A DNA stretch of 64,000 nucleotides from Ligustrum vulgare. Its lineage: Eukaryota; Streptophyta; Magnoliopsida; Lamiales; Oleaceae. Below, piece by piece: positions 1-10,928 of this stretch (its first letter is position 1; every line of letters starts with the position of its first letter). The stretch is from assembly GCA_963555705.1 (NCBI GenBank), contig OY743190.1, forward strand, positions 21,521,491 through 21,585,490. Reading direction: 5' to 3'. Under the pieces are notes generated by a model. The model was given only the letters and a program-made list of their open reading frames with translations. It was not told the origin of the DNA and made no database searches. The position numbers and the translations under genes were made by a program.

Positions 1-300
1 TTGTGACCTATGAAATTTATGATCAATGAATAAATTGTGACTCAAATTTATTAAGTTGTGACAAATTACATGGGATTCTTTGATCGAGAATAAGTAGTGA
101 TTTACAAAATTCTTGATTTGTGATCGAGAAATAAGTTTTGACCTATGAAAATTTTGATTTGTGATCAATAAGAACTTGTGACTCATAATTTGACCAACTA
201 CCTTGAGATTTTCGATCGAGAAAAATTGTACCTGCAAAATTCGATATTTATGATCGAGAAATCAGTTGTGACCTAAAAATTTTTTGATTGTGACTATAAA
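1..300. repeat. GTGAC-type dispersed AT-rich repeat, copy 1
   Basis: Short imperfect units built around TTGTGAC and GATCGAGAA alternate with A/T-rich spacers (for example TTGTGACCTATGAAA and TGATCGAGAAATAAGTTGTG). The same unit style recurs at 22640-22920 and, inverted, at 11745-12235. The A/T tail that follows here (about 310-420) resembles the tail after the 22.9-kb copy, so this is one dispersed repeat family. The window cuts this copy on its left. No coding capacity is seen. The parent element class is unknown. Confidence 0.6.
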
Positions 301-735
301 TTATTATTTTTATCTCAATTCCTTTATTTAATAAAATATATTTATTTAGTTAATAAAATAATTAATTATGATCTGATTTTTGGATTAAAATATTAAATTT
401 CTTAATTTTGAAAATGGGACTTTAAAAACCTTAGTTATATATTTTTCCTCAAAATTTTCATGTGTATCAATACTCAAGAAGAATATAGGGCTCATAATTT
501 ATTCTCCTTCTGACTATGCTTCTGTTTGGAAAACGTATTTAAAAATATATTTTTACAACACAATTCCTCAAATCACTTTTTAACTACACACATATTTTCT
601 CTTATTTCTCGGGTTAAGTTCATAATTACAAACATTTAGGTTCGAAAATTTTTGTAATTAGGTGATTTGTAACTAATTATACAAGTATGAAAATAATTCT
701 CAGAATCAACTTTTTTCTTTTTAAACATAATCAGG

Positions 736-1016
736 TTTTGTAATTAATTACAATTGTAATTTTATTTCAATTTTTTAATTAATTACAATTGTAACTTATG
801 AATAAGTAAAATATTAGTGTAATTCGTAATTTATAATTAATTACATTAGTGTAATTTGTAATCGGTCAGCGCTACAATCGTGGTTTGTCGGACCACCATT
901 GAAAATACAATTGTAATTTTATTTCAATTTTGTAAATAATTACAATTGTAACTTTTATTTCGATTTTTAATTAGTTACAATTGTAATTTTAATCACCACC
1001 ACCACCACCACCACCA
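736..1016. repeat. 35-bp tandem repeat around TTACAATTGTAA, ending in (CAC)n
   Basis: The palindrome TTACAATTGTAA is centred at about 753.5, 788.5, 910.5, 945.5 and 980.5. Neighbouring copies are exactly 35 bp apart, and between them lies a degenerate stretch (790-905). A (CAC)n microsatellite follows at 994-1016. Bases 1017-1677 hold CCACC-rich and poly-A-rich DNA with no gene I can support. Confidence 0.6.
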
Positions 1017-1677
1017 TTCATTGCCTCCCGTCATCGTCCGGCACTTACCACCACCTTGACATTGCCGCACTATCACTACCACCCTCAGATCCTACTCTAC
1101 ATCCTGCTACCAACTATTTCTCAAAAAATCTAATGAGCCAAAATAGCGTATTGATCTTTGAAAGGATCAATCATATTGCTACTTCTATATCCTCTAACAA
1201 ACAAATCTGACTCCCAACAAAAAAAAAAAAAAATCCAACTTCCAATATTTTGTGAAAAACAAAATAGACAAAATAGACTCAAAGTACTAGATTTGACCTT
1301 CTAAGGGGTTCATATTTTTTTCTAACCATATTCGTTTATTTCTAAGTTTCTAATGTATCAAATGTTTAAACCCTTCCATTCAATACATCCATAAGAAAAA
1401 AAAAAAAAAAAACACAACGAACAACCAAAATTTCCTAAACAAAATTCATCACCACTGCCATCTATTAGTAATCATCCACAACGAACAACAATCAACATGA
1501 AGAAAAAAGCTCATAACACATTGAAACCTATAATATGAAGTATCAAATATTCAATCAGAGAATCTCCCTTCTAAATTACAAAATCATAGTCGAAGAGAAA
1601 GGCATTGACGGGATCAACGAGGTCCCTGGCGCTATTAGGAGAGAGAGACTCGCATTTTGTTCTCTCTTTCATTGTTG

Positions 1678-2569
1678 ATTATGAGTAGGGTTGTAAGCAG
1701 AAACCGTGAAACCGGAAAATCGAACCAAAATCGTATTTTAGAAATCGTCGTATCATTGCCACGTGGACCAGTTAGCGAAATGGTTTTGAACCGGACCAAA
1801 CTGGTCAAGAATGGTTTGGTTTAGCTTTGAAATTTTTAATTACAGTTTGAAACCAAACCGGACCAGTGGAAAACTATATAAAAAAAAAAGGAAAATTTTC
1901 GAGAATTTGACCAATATGTCAAATTCAATAGTTATATGGGTATTCTTGTTAATTTCTATTACGTTTATGTTATTCAATAGTTATAGACTTGTATTATAAC
2001 ATTGTCACAACTTTTATTTATAACATTTTAGCCTAAAAATGGACAAAATAACTATATTGGAATTTTATCGGGATTTCGTTTTGATTTAAACCATCTTCGG
2101 TCCTAGAGAAATTGAACGGGTTTTTCCTAAAATTCATTTCCATACACATATTTCTATGGGACCCATCACTTTACACATTTTCAACAACTTTTGAACCACA
2201 CATTCAAAAAAATTTCCAATTTCTCTTACACCAAACAGCTCTTAGTTAGTATATTAATTTATAGAAAATATATTTAGTTTGTTTAGATTTATTGTTAATA
2301 AAATATAAGTATATATTGAAATCAATAAACTAGTGGCATAAAAATAGAAAATAGAAAGGCAAAAAAATATATGGTGAAATCAGAGGTTTAAAATTGGACC
2401 AAACCATTAGGTTTATGTTTGAGTTTTTCTAAAACTGTTCTCAAACCGTTTTAAATGATTTGGTTTAGGTTTGAGTTTTTTTTTTTTTTTTTTAATCGAT
2501 TTAAACGATTTGGTTTCAAAATCTATCAAAAACCGGTGAAACCGGATCGCTTACACCCCTAATTTTGAG
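1678..2569. mobile_element. hAT-like non-autonomous element with 8-bp target duplication
   Basis: The element body is 1686-2561 (876 bp). Its left end TAGGGTTGTAAGC and the reverse complement of its right end, TAGGGGTGTAAGC, match at 12 of 13 bases. It is flanked by ATTATGAG (1678-1685) and ATTTTGAG (2562-2569), an 8-bp duplication with one mismatch, which is the length hAT transposases make. The inside is rich in AACCGG/CCGGTTT and TTTGGTTT motifs and has no transposase frame, so it needs an autonomous partner. Confidence 0.75.
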
Positions 2570-2951
2570 ATTTGTCAATCCAATGTCGACGAGGAGAGAT
2601 TATCGGAAGCAGAGGATACTCGACTCTGTATATTTCAGTGATCGGTTAGGGTTAAGGTTGAAGATGGATATGAATGTGATGAATTGGTTGTATTTGGCCC
2701 AATTAGCCCAACATTGAATAGATTACTCGATTTACTAAATTTGTTTATAAATTAGGCGTTAATTAGTAATTAATAAATATAATATTATTATATATATAAT
2801 ATAAAAATAATATCACTTAATATTAAATTAAAACCAATATAATATAAAATAAACTTAACAATATTTACAATAAAGTCCCTTCCTATTATCCAACAACCAT
2901 CCCCTACCCCACCGCCACACACCCCTACTAGGTCATAGTTGGTTACACTAA
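2570..2951. other. Intergenic AT-rich stretch
   Basis: Mostly A/T-rich DNA with TATA-type runs near 2770-2860. I see no gene, RNA or clear repeat in it. Confidence 0.5.
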
Positions 2952-3465
2952 GGGTGTGTTTGATGGGCGAGATTTTTCAAGGAAAATATGGTTTTCCAAT
3001 TGATTTTCCAACTTTGCGCTGTTTGGTTGCCTAAGTTTTCCATGAAATTCATTTTTCCACTTGCCTCGAAATCCGGTATTTTCCTTGTTTTGGATGAATT
3101 CGTTTTCCCAGAGGGGGAGGAGGTTTTATTTTTCATGAAAAATTTTATACCATTTTCGTTACGTTTGATTATTTTTGTTGTTGTTAATTGATTTAATTTT
3201 TTTCTAAAAATTAACATTATTATTATTATTAAGTACAAATGTAAGGAAATTTTTTTTTTATTAAAATAAATAAATTTTACTTTACTTTCCATGGAAAACA
3301 ATGTCAATCAAATAACAAAAGTTGAAAAATTCCCTACTTTTTCCACCTAGAAAATTAAACCAATCAAACACATTAAACTTCAAATTCCCAGGAATTGAAT
3401 TCTCAATTCCCTGGAATTCATTTTTTTTTCCACCTAAATTCCACCATTGCTATCAAACGCAGCCC
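2952..3465. mobile_element. PIF/Harbinger-like (Tourist-type) MITE, copy A, inverted
   Basis: It starts GGGTGTGTTTGATGG after TAA (2949-2951) and ends CTATCAAACGCAGCCC. Read on the minus strand, the inside matches the MITEs at 13060-13545 and 16821-17292 (TTGATTGACATT, then T-rich, then AATAATAATGTTA). TIR and TAA/TTA target preference suit PIF/Harbinger. The right flank reads AAG, so the target duplication is not preserved on that side. It has no open frame. Confidence 0.65.
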
Positions 3466-3847
3466 AAGTTACATTTCGGTAACAATTACAAATTTAATTA
3501 CAAATTTCACCTCACCCCACTCCACCTATGTCACAATTGATGATGTGATCCGATACGGAGATCACCTAGAACACGCGGAATTAAACGCCGGAAAGCTCTA
3601 AAATCCAAGATAGTAGACGGTAACAATGCAACCCCGACCTCACGACGCAAGAACTATGGGTATATTAAACCCAAAACCCGTTACGATGCGGAGATAAGAA
3701 CCACAAAGGGGGAACGCCACAAAGGTTGTCAAATCCTTTGATAAGTTCAATTTGTTCGACGAGAACACGAAGAAATTAAGGGAATATCTCACCTTCAATA
3801 TCATTAATCTCAAGAATAATAGTTGTCTTTTACAATGCTGAATAAAG

Positions 3848-3862
3848 CCATATATATAGGCT
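3848..3862 (-). promoter_or_regulatory. Candidate TATA box of the CRM-like LTR
   Basis: The minus strand reads GCCTATATATATGGC, about 80 bp downstream of the palindrome-pair array. Position and sequence fit a U3 TATA box. No start site can be shown. Confidence 0.5.
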
Positions 3863-3939
3863 AACAAAATAAAGAAACCTAAATAAACTAGAATTGCAAA
3901 TAAACTAAATGCTGAAATAGGTTAAAAATACGCCGCCTA

Positions 3940-4244
3940 ATTTACGGCCGTAACTTTTAAGTTTACGGCCGTAAGTGACTTACGGACTAAAAAGCAAAAC
4001 ATATGTTACGGCCGTGACAAATTTATATACGACCGTAATCGACTCTCTGAATAAAAATATAAAAACTACTAAACTTTATTTACGGCCGTGAGGATGTCCT
4101 TTACGGTCGTGAGTCCTCTTCTGCATAATTTTGTCTTGATAATGTTACGGCCGTGAGATCATGGTTTACGGCCGTGACTGCCTTTCTGCACAAATTTATC
4201 CAAGATGATTTTACGGCCGTAAAAATGGGTGTTACAGCCGTGAG
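3940..4244. promoter_or_regulatory. Array of five TTACGGCCGTAA pairs in LTR U3
   Basis: Ten copies of a palindrome near TTACGGCCGTAA (variants TTACGGCCGTGA, TACGACCGTAA, TTACGGTCGTGA, TTACAGCCGTGA) form five pairs. Centres are at 3947.5/3968.5, 4011.5/4032.5, 4085.5/4106.5, 4150.5/4171.5 and 4216.5/4237.5, so every pair is spaced exactly 21 bp. An eleventh, weaker copy sits near 3985. The array is upstream of the likely TATA box on the minus strand, where enhancer sites would be. Binding by a host factor is inference. Confidence 0.75.
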
Positions 4245-4486
4245 AATGCTTTTGCCCCAATTTCTTGTTGTTCTTTGATCCAAATGCATTGTAACAACTT
4301 TGGCTCCTCTTCCACTTTGTTATGCGACGTAAATGATGTCTTTGCACTCAAACACTCATCCATCCACCCTTGCATGAATCCTTGCATTGTCTACTTGATT
4401 CTTTTGGCTCTTTGCCTCGTTATTGGTCCTACGGGCACATGCAACGGGTCAACGTTCGTCGAGCCACTCCGGAACTCATCATCCCC

Positions 4487-5536
4487 TCACTGTTGAAAAG
4501 GATTCTTCCTCGAATCATCACCTGCATCAAACAGAGAAAGATCAGCAACATTAAAAGAAGCAGACACGTTATACTCACCTGGAAGATCGAGCTTATATGC
4601 ATTCTCATTTATCTTTTCAAGGATCTGAAAAGGTCCATCGCCTCTTGGCTGCAACTTAGACTTTCTTTGGGTTGGAAATCGCTCCTTTCGCAAGTGCACC
4701 CACACCCAATCACCCGGCTTGAACGTCACTTGCCTCCTACCTTTGTTGGCATGAGTCGCATAACGCTCATTTTTCTTTTCAATTTGCCCTTTCACCTTCT
4801 CATGAAGCTCTTTCACAAGTTTAGCTTTTTTCGCCCCGTCCAAACTGCTCTGTTCATCTACAGGTAAAGGAATTAAATCAAGAGGAGTTAGCGGGTTGAA
4901 ACCATAAACAACTTCAAAATGTGAACATGAAGTAGTAGAATGCACAGATCGATTATAAGAAAATTCCACAAATGGCAAACATTCCTCCCAACTTTTTAAA
5001 TTCTTATTTATTATAGTGCGCAAAAGTTAGATTAATGTCCTATTAACTACCTCCGTTTGGCTATCAGTTTGCGGGTGACATGTAGTAGAAAATAATAATT
5101 TAGTACCCATCTTCCCCTACAAGACTTTCCAAAAGTAGCTTAGGAACTTAACATCCCTATCAGACACAATACTCCTAGGTACCCCATGGAGTCTCACAAC
5201 CTCCCTAAAGAATAGGTCAGCTATGTTTGTTGCGTCATCAGTTTTATTACAAGGAATAAAATGCGCCATTTTGCTAAATCTGTCTACCACCACAAATATC
5301 GAGTCTCTACCTTTTTTTGTCCTAGGCAAACCTAACACAAAATCCATAGATATATCTACCCAAGGTTTATTAGGTACGGGAAAAGGTGTATACAAACCTT
5401 GTGGTAAGACCCTAGACTTAGATTGTTTACAAGTTATGCACCTTTCACAAATATGGTGAACATTCCTTTTCATTTTAGGCCAATAAAAGTGCTCTTGTAA
5501 AGTTTCTAAAGTCTTAATTACACCAAAGTGTCCCAT
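4487..5536 (-). pseudogene. Integrase (core and C-terminal region) of the CRM-like element
   Basis: The frame shows the CxxC of the integrase zinc finger (RCITCKQ), the core start [13 protein letters not shown] with its catalytic Asp, [12 protein letters not shown] with the second Asp, and downstream YNRSVHSTTSCSHFEVVYG and the GDWVWVHLRKERFP C-terminal fold. It ends DDSRKNPFQQ just before the purine tract and has no chromodomain. A TAG stop near 5117 replaces an expected Trp codon between FWKVL and GKMG; both halves share one frame. It would have inserted element cDNA into host DNA. Confidence 0.85.
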
Positions 5537-5980
5537 TAACCCCCACCATGAGCCTCACGCACCAGCAATTCACGCATAGAACAATTAGGCACACAAAGTT
5601 TACTTTCTCTAAATAAATAGCCATCATGCCTATAAAATTTATCAATTGCACCCTTTTCACATGAAGCATAAATGGTAGAAAAATCAGGGTCATTAGCATA
5701 CATACCTCTTATATATTCAAATCCAAGCAACTTCGCATTTAAAGAGTTTAGAAGTATGTACCTGCGAGAAAGGGCATCTGCTACCACATTCTCCTTACCT
5801 TGCTTATAGCGAATGACGTATGGAAAAGTCTCAATGAATTACATCCAACGGGCGTGTCTTTTGTTTAGCTTACCTTGTCCCTTGAAGTGTTTTAGTGACT
5901 CGTGGTCAGTGTATATGACGAATTCCTTTGGCTACAGATAGTCTTGCCATGTCTCCAAGGCACGAACAAGAGCATAAAGC
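5536..5980 (-). pseudogene. RNase H C-terminal part and integrase N-terminal linker
   Basis: Translation from the solo-LTR junction begins ALVRALETWQDYL, meets a TAG stop where a Trp is expected, and continues through an HTDHESL-type segment to [13 protein letters not shown], the usual end of RNase H. It then runs into the linker [20 protein letters not shown] frameshift near 5536 separates it from the integrase frame. The missing N-terminal part is at 7745-7900. Confidence 0.75.
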
Positions 5981-6454
5981 TGTTGACCTATGGTTAACTT
6001 AACCTTATTGTTTTGATCATAACAAACAAGAATATATTGTGTTATTAACAAGTGTGCTTCAAGTGTTTCATGTAATGATAAATATTCAAAGCACTCTATG
6101 TTCAAATCGTCTCTCAAAGATATAAATCAAAACTATGTGATCAAGCACTTGAGATGCAAAGAAGATCATGAAAGAATTGAAGATATTCAAAGATCAAAAT
6201 TGAAGTTGAAAAGCATGACATGAAGATCAAGAATTCAAGCATACAAGATTAGAGTTGATTTAACCTATGTAAAGGTATAACACTCTCAATCTTTAGCGAT
6301 GAAATTCAACGAGCTCGAAAATGATTTTTATGCATCAAAAAACTTAAATGAAAATTCGTCACTTGCATAAAAATGATTTTTCAAATCATAACATGAAATT
6401 TTTTTTGGAAAAATAAACTTTTTGATATAAAAATAAAAACTCAAATTTTTCCAT

Positions 6455-6597
6455 TTTCGGTCGACAGAAAATGTATTTGATCGACCGAAACTCTGGTCGA
6501 CCGAAATATCTGCTCAACCGAAAGTTTAACAGCTAATTGCAACGGATAATTTTTTAAACTTTCGGTCGACCGAAAGTATGGACCGGTCGACCGAAAC
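6455..6597. promoter_or_regulatory. Repeated TTTCGGTCGACCGAAA palindromes upstream of TATA
   Basis: Six full or partial copies of the palindrome TTTCGGTCGACCGAAA have centres near 6462.5, 6482.5, 6498.5, 6515.5, 6567.5 and 6588.5; the last two are 21 bp apart. The copy at 35361-37178 has five, having lost one of the last pair. They lie just upstream of the TATA box, suggesting an enhancer array. Confidence 0.6.
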
Positions 6598-6620
6598 TGG
6601 CTGCAGCTCAAATTCTTGAT

Positions 6621-6630
6621 CTATAAATAG
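6621..6630 (+). promoter_or_regulatory. TATA box of solo LTR copy 1
   Basis: CTATAAATAG lies about 30 bp after the last CGGTCGACCG palindrome and is conserved in the second copy at 35996-36005. It marks the U3 part and so the plus orientation. Confidence 0.6.
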
Positions 6631-7257
6631 CCATCTCATTTACATTCAATTTCAAGAAGATAGAAAAGATTTTAGAAAAGCTTTCTTGTGAAAAATTCAT
6701 TGTTCTTACTTGATTTATATTTATCTATCTTTATTAGAAAACATTGATTGATCTAAACTTTGTTTTATCAAATTCATCAAAGTTTTTGGAAGAAAGTTTT
6801 GTGAAGATTCTTGATTTTATATTGTTCAAACTTCTTCAACATCTTCACACTATATTGGAATTGTAGTGTAAGTCTCTCTTTGTTCTAAACTTGTTTTAAT
6901 CTTTTAAAAGAGAGAAATTCCAATTAAGGAACTTTGATTATTTGTGCTACATTTTTCATTATCATTTGATTCATCAAAGTTCCATTACCTAAACACTTTG
7001 AGCTTAACTCATTGTTAATTATTCAAGTGTGGCATCTCTTGGTACTTAATTTGATTCAACATTTTAACAAGAGATTATTTGAAAAACTTTGTTTGATTGC
7101 ATTGAACTTTTCATTATCATTTGCATCAAAATTTTTCTCTAACACTCGAGTTTAATTCATTGCTATCTATTGAAGTGTTAGCCTAACTCTCTTGGTACTT
7201 AATTTGAGTATATCATTTGTCAAGAGAGTTATTTCAATTGTAAATTCAATTCATTAT

Positions 7258-7336
7258 ATCTTGTGGTTTCGAGAGCCTTGTGAAAACTCGATTGTTGGTT
7301 TCGAGAGCCTTGTGAAAACTCGATTGTAAAGGATAG
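7258..7336. repeat. Two-copy tandem repeat in solo LTR
   Basis: Two head-to-tail copies of a unit of about 34 bp starting GGTTTCGAGAGCCTTGTG. The same duplication is in the second LTR copy near 36698-36765, so it predates both insertions. Confidence 0.6.
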
Positions 7337-7744
7337 GCGCTCCTTGTTGTAAGTCGCCTAAGGATTTGGTACTCCTTGTTGTAAGTTACCAATATAGTGG
7401 ATTTTGCTTTGCTCGTGACGGAGAGCTCGGTAACGGGGGACGTAAATCACGTTGGTTGATTGAACCTCTATAAATCGCGTTTGCACTCTCTTATCCCTTT
7501 TACTTACTTACATTGCACTTACTCTATTCTATCAATTTATATTGTGTAACACTATATCTAAGTGCTATACTTGCCTTATCAATTAAGTTTACACATATAT
7601 AGCACACTACATTGATAGTTTAGTTACTTGTAACACAAAGTGCTCATACTTGTACCCATTGGTTTTTAAGTTTGAGATTATTTATCGAAGAAATTTTATA
7701 AACCAATTCACCCCCCTCTTGGTTAGTTTACTCTTGGGCTAACA

Positions 7745-8898
7745 AAAGCTCCTTGTCGTAGGTAGGATAATTCAAAACTGCCCTACTCAGCTTATCACTG
7801 AAAAATGCAAGCGGCCTATTCCTGATGCATCACATTCAATCTCAAAGGTTTGGTTAAGTTAGGTAAAGCCAAAACCGGTGCAGAACATAATATATCCTTA
7901 AGTACTTTAAAAGCATTTTCTTGTGCTTCCCCCCAATGGAATCCTACACTTTTCTTGACTATTTCTGTGAGTGGTGCTGCAAGTGTGCTAAAGTCTTTAA
8001 CAAATCTCCTATAAAACTCAGCCAACCCGTGGAAGCTCCTAACCTCCGTAATACTTTTGGGAGTTGGCCATTCTTTAATAGCACGAATTTTCTCCTCGTC
8101 TACCTCTACACCGTTAGCACTAACAACAAACCCAAGAAAAATTACCTTTTTCATGCAAAAAGTACACTTTTTAAAATTAGCATATAGTTTTTCAGTTTTC
8201 AAAACTTCCAAAACAGATCTTAAATGCTCAATGTGATCACCTAAGTTCTTACTATATACCAAAATGTCATCAAAGTATACCACAACAAATTTAACAATGT
8301 AAGCACGTAAAACATGGTTCATTAGTATCATAAAAGTGCTAGATGCATTTGAGAGGCCGAATGGCATAACCATCCATTCATATAAACCATATTTGGTTTT
8401 GAAGTCGGTTTTTCATTCATCACCTTCTTTCATTCGAATTTGGTGATAACCACTCTTAAGGTCTATTTTGCTAAACATACAAGCACCATATAGTTCATCA
8501 AGCATGTCATCAAGTCTAAGTATGGGATGGCGATACTTTACCGTAATATTGTTGACTGCTCTACAATCCACGCACATCCTCCAAGTCCCATCTTTTTTTG
8601 GCACCAACAAAACTGGTACTGCACATGGGCTCATGCTTTCCCTAACATAGCCCTTTTTCAACAGCTCTTCAACCTGCTTTTGTAGCTCTTTGCTCTCTTC
8701 GGGATTGCTCATATAAGCTGGCCTGTTTGGGATGACTGCTCCCGGCACGAAGTCAATTTGGTGTTCAATCCCACGAATTGGCGGCAGCCCACTAGGAATC
8801 TCCTCGGGAAATAAATCTGCAAATTCCTGCAAAAGAGACACAGCTAAACTGGGGGAGGGAGTGGTTAGCTTCATCAAGTACAATGAGAGATTCCTCAT
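7745..8898 (-). pseudogene. Reverse transcriptase and RNase H N-terminal part, CRM-like element
   Basis: The minus frame from 8898 carries EEIPSGLPPIRGIEHQ, PCAVPVLLVPKKDGTWRMC, FSKIDLKSGYHQIRM and, after one stop, [12 protein letters not shown] and [12 protein letters not shown] with the catalytic Asp pair intact. It continues through LGFVVSANG and the RNase H tether [17 protein letters not shown] replaces the expected Trp after EGDE (near 8413); both halves are in frame. The frame is broken at 7745 by the solo LTR. It would copy element RNA into DNA. Confidence 0.88.
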
Positions 8899-9763
8899 AT
8901 ATGAGTAAAATCACTGGTTTATTTGTAGAAATAGCTTTGGTGATATCACTCTGTTTTGCGTAGAAGCTCACATTTGTTTTCTCTCTTTTATTTTTACTGG
9001 CACTCTTCACACCTTCTCCTTTTTCTGGGATCGTGGTCCCAACTCCCGGTTTTTCACACAACTCTCCTTTTTCCGGGATCGTGGTCCCGACCCTCTTCTG
9101 TTCACTCAACTCTCCTTTTTCCGGGATCGTGGTCCCGACCCTCTTTCTCTCTTCCTCACTTTTTAATTTCAGTTGGTCTTCATAGACCTGTCGAGGTGAC
9201 AAAGGCATTAGTTTGATATCTTTCCCATCCTTAGTGAAGGTATACCTATTTTTAAAACCATCATGAATAACCTTCATATCGAATTGCCATGGCCTGCCCA
9301 ACAAGATATGCCCCGCATGCATTGGTACCACATCACAAACCACGCTATCTTCATACTTCCCAATCGCCAAATCAACTACCACTTGTTTATTCACCTTAAT
9401 CTCACCCGATTCATTTAACCATTATAGCTTATATGGCCTAGGGTGTTTTAGTATAGGTAAGCATAATCTCTCCACTAGAGTAGTGCTAGCAACGTTCGCA
9501 CAACTAACACCATCTATTATCAAACTACACACCTTGTTATTCACAAAACACCTACTATGAAATATATTTTCTCGCTGCTCACCCGACTCTTCCACCTTAA
9601 CTTGAGTACTAATGTCTCTCCTAGTGACAAGTGATTTAGCTACTGCATAGTCCCCATTATCATTTTCACTAACATCCTCTAGAGTTGGCATATCCTTATA
9701 CTCATCCTCCACTTCTCCCTCTTTCTCATCCTCCGAACTTAATACCCCGTCACGCATAACCAA
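8899..9763 (-). pseudogene. Aspartic protease region and PR-RT linker, CRM-like element
   Basis: The frame has a degenerate active site IIDGVSCANV (relatives read DGGSCTNV), then HILLGRPWQFD, the typical second protease block. A TAA stop at about 9422 replaces an expected Gln between PYKL and WLNE. The linker (about 9000-9145) carries three copies of a unit containing VGTTIPEKGE, made by a DNA tandem repeat of roughly 50 bp. A frameshift before 8898 separates it from RT. Confidence 0.75.
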
Positions 9764-9798
9764 TATTCGTTTATTTGGACATTGTGAAGAAATATGTC

Positions 9799-10928
9799 CT
9801 AAGCCGGAACATTACAACGAATATCTCTAGTCCTAGGAGTTTGAGAATCAAAAGCAATTTTACCTTTGTTGGGTGGCTCTATTTTTCCCTTTGGTACCTC
9901 AAATTTATTTTTCTGCACAACCCCATCATTTTTAGAAGTCCCGCTCCATGTAGACTTACAAAAAGAATTGGAACTTGTAGAGAATTTTGAAATTCCCTTC
10001 CTTTTTAATTGTCGCTCCACTTTCATGGCCATGTGAAGCATCTCCTCCAAATCGATATAATGCTGCAATTAATAACATTAGCAATATCTCGATTTAAACC
10101 ATTTAAAAACCTAGCCATGGTTGCCTCCGGGTCTTCCTTTATATTTGCCCTAATCATGTAAACCTCCATCTCCCTATGGTAATCCTCCACACTCTTACTA
10201 CCTTGGAAAAGGGTTTGTAGTTTTTGGTAGAGATCCCTATAGTAATGTCCAGGCACAAATCGTTTTCTCATAAGGGCCTTCAACTCATCCCAAGTTTCAA
10301 TAGGCTTCTCCCCATTCCTCCTTTTATTAGTAACCAATTGATCCCACCATACTATAGCATAATCAGTAAATTTTACGACTGCCAATTTAACATTTTTAGC
10401 TTCAGAATAATTATGACAATCAAAAATTAATTCTACCCACTTTTTCCATTCAAAATAAACGTCCGGATTACTCTTACCCTGAAACGAGGGAATGGACATT
10501 TTAATGTTACCAACATGTCCATCTACATCATCCCTACGATCACGCCTATATCCCTTATCACGTCTTTCTCCCCGATCTCGTCTCCTACCAGCACTAGTAA
10601 TAGACAATTCACCACTATCCTCATCACTATCAACAACCTCAACACGTTCATTCCTAACTCTAATTTGTGGGTTGAAGTCATACCTTAGTGGCCTCCGTAA
10701 ATTAGGGAAATTGCGCGGTTGTTCCTGACGTGGTTGAACAATTCCCGCACCACGTGTCTCCTCCGAATTATTAGGTTTTTCCACATTTACGCCGGATTGT
10801 GTACCAAATTTTGCTTCCAACTTGGTATCCAACCTCGCCTCCAATTTTGCAAAACGTTCCTCCACCATTGCAAGCATTTTAAAATCTTGAAGACCCCTTT
10901 CCGTCGACGAAACTTCATTCTGTGACAT
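9799..10928 (-). pseudogene. Gag of the CRM-like element
   Basis: Starts MSQNEVSSTERG, with an Arg/Asp-rich region (RRDRGERRDKGYRRDRRDD), then the gag core: KMSIPSFQGKSNPDVYFEW, FDCHNYSEAKNVKLAVVKF, ETWDELKALMRKRFVPGHYY and MARFLNGLNRDIANV. A frameshift near 10065 moves the frame to MLHMAMKVERQLKRKG. The CCHC zinc knuckle is broken by another shift near 9800; CSGLGHISSQC can be read only out of frame. The product would form the virus-like particle. Confidence 0.85.

Larger units (their letters stand above)
3541..4481 (-). repeat. 3' LTR of the CRM-like element
   Basis: Read on the minus strand it begins TGATGAGTTCC at 4481, directly after a purine tract (GTGAGGGGA, 4482-4490), and ends GGATCACATCA at 3541. 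Its last 210 bp match 11535-11744 closely, including the TGATGTGATCCG end. It carries a palindrome-pair array and then a TATA-like box, so U3 lies at 3860-4481. Length is 941 bp. Confidence 0.85.
5981..7744 (+). mobile_element. Copia-type solo LTR, copy 1 (TSD AAAGC)
   Basis: It begins TGTTGACCTATGG, ends GGGCTAACA, and is flanked by the perfect 5-bp duplication AAAGC (5976-5980 and 7745-7749). A second copy lies at 35361-37178 with another duplication, so this 1,764-bp unit moved as a whole. TG..CA ends, 5-bp duplication, an internal TATA box and no internal genes make it a solo LTR, left when the two LTRs of a full element recombined. The strand is taken from the TATA box. Assignment to Ty1/copia rests on general resemblance of its ends and is less sure than the solo-LTR call. 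Confidence 0.85.

Noticed and set aside
3940..4244. CRISPR-like array
   Set aside because: Plant nuclear DNA inside an LTR; units are short palindromes in pairs with unequal gaps, with no cas genes.
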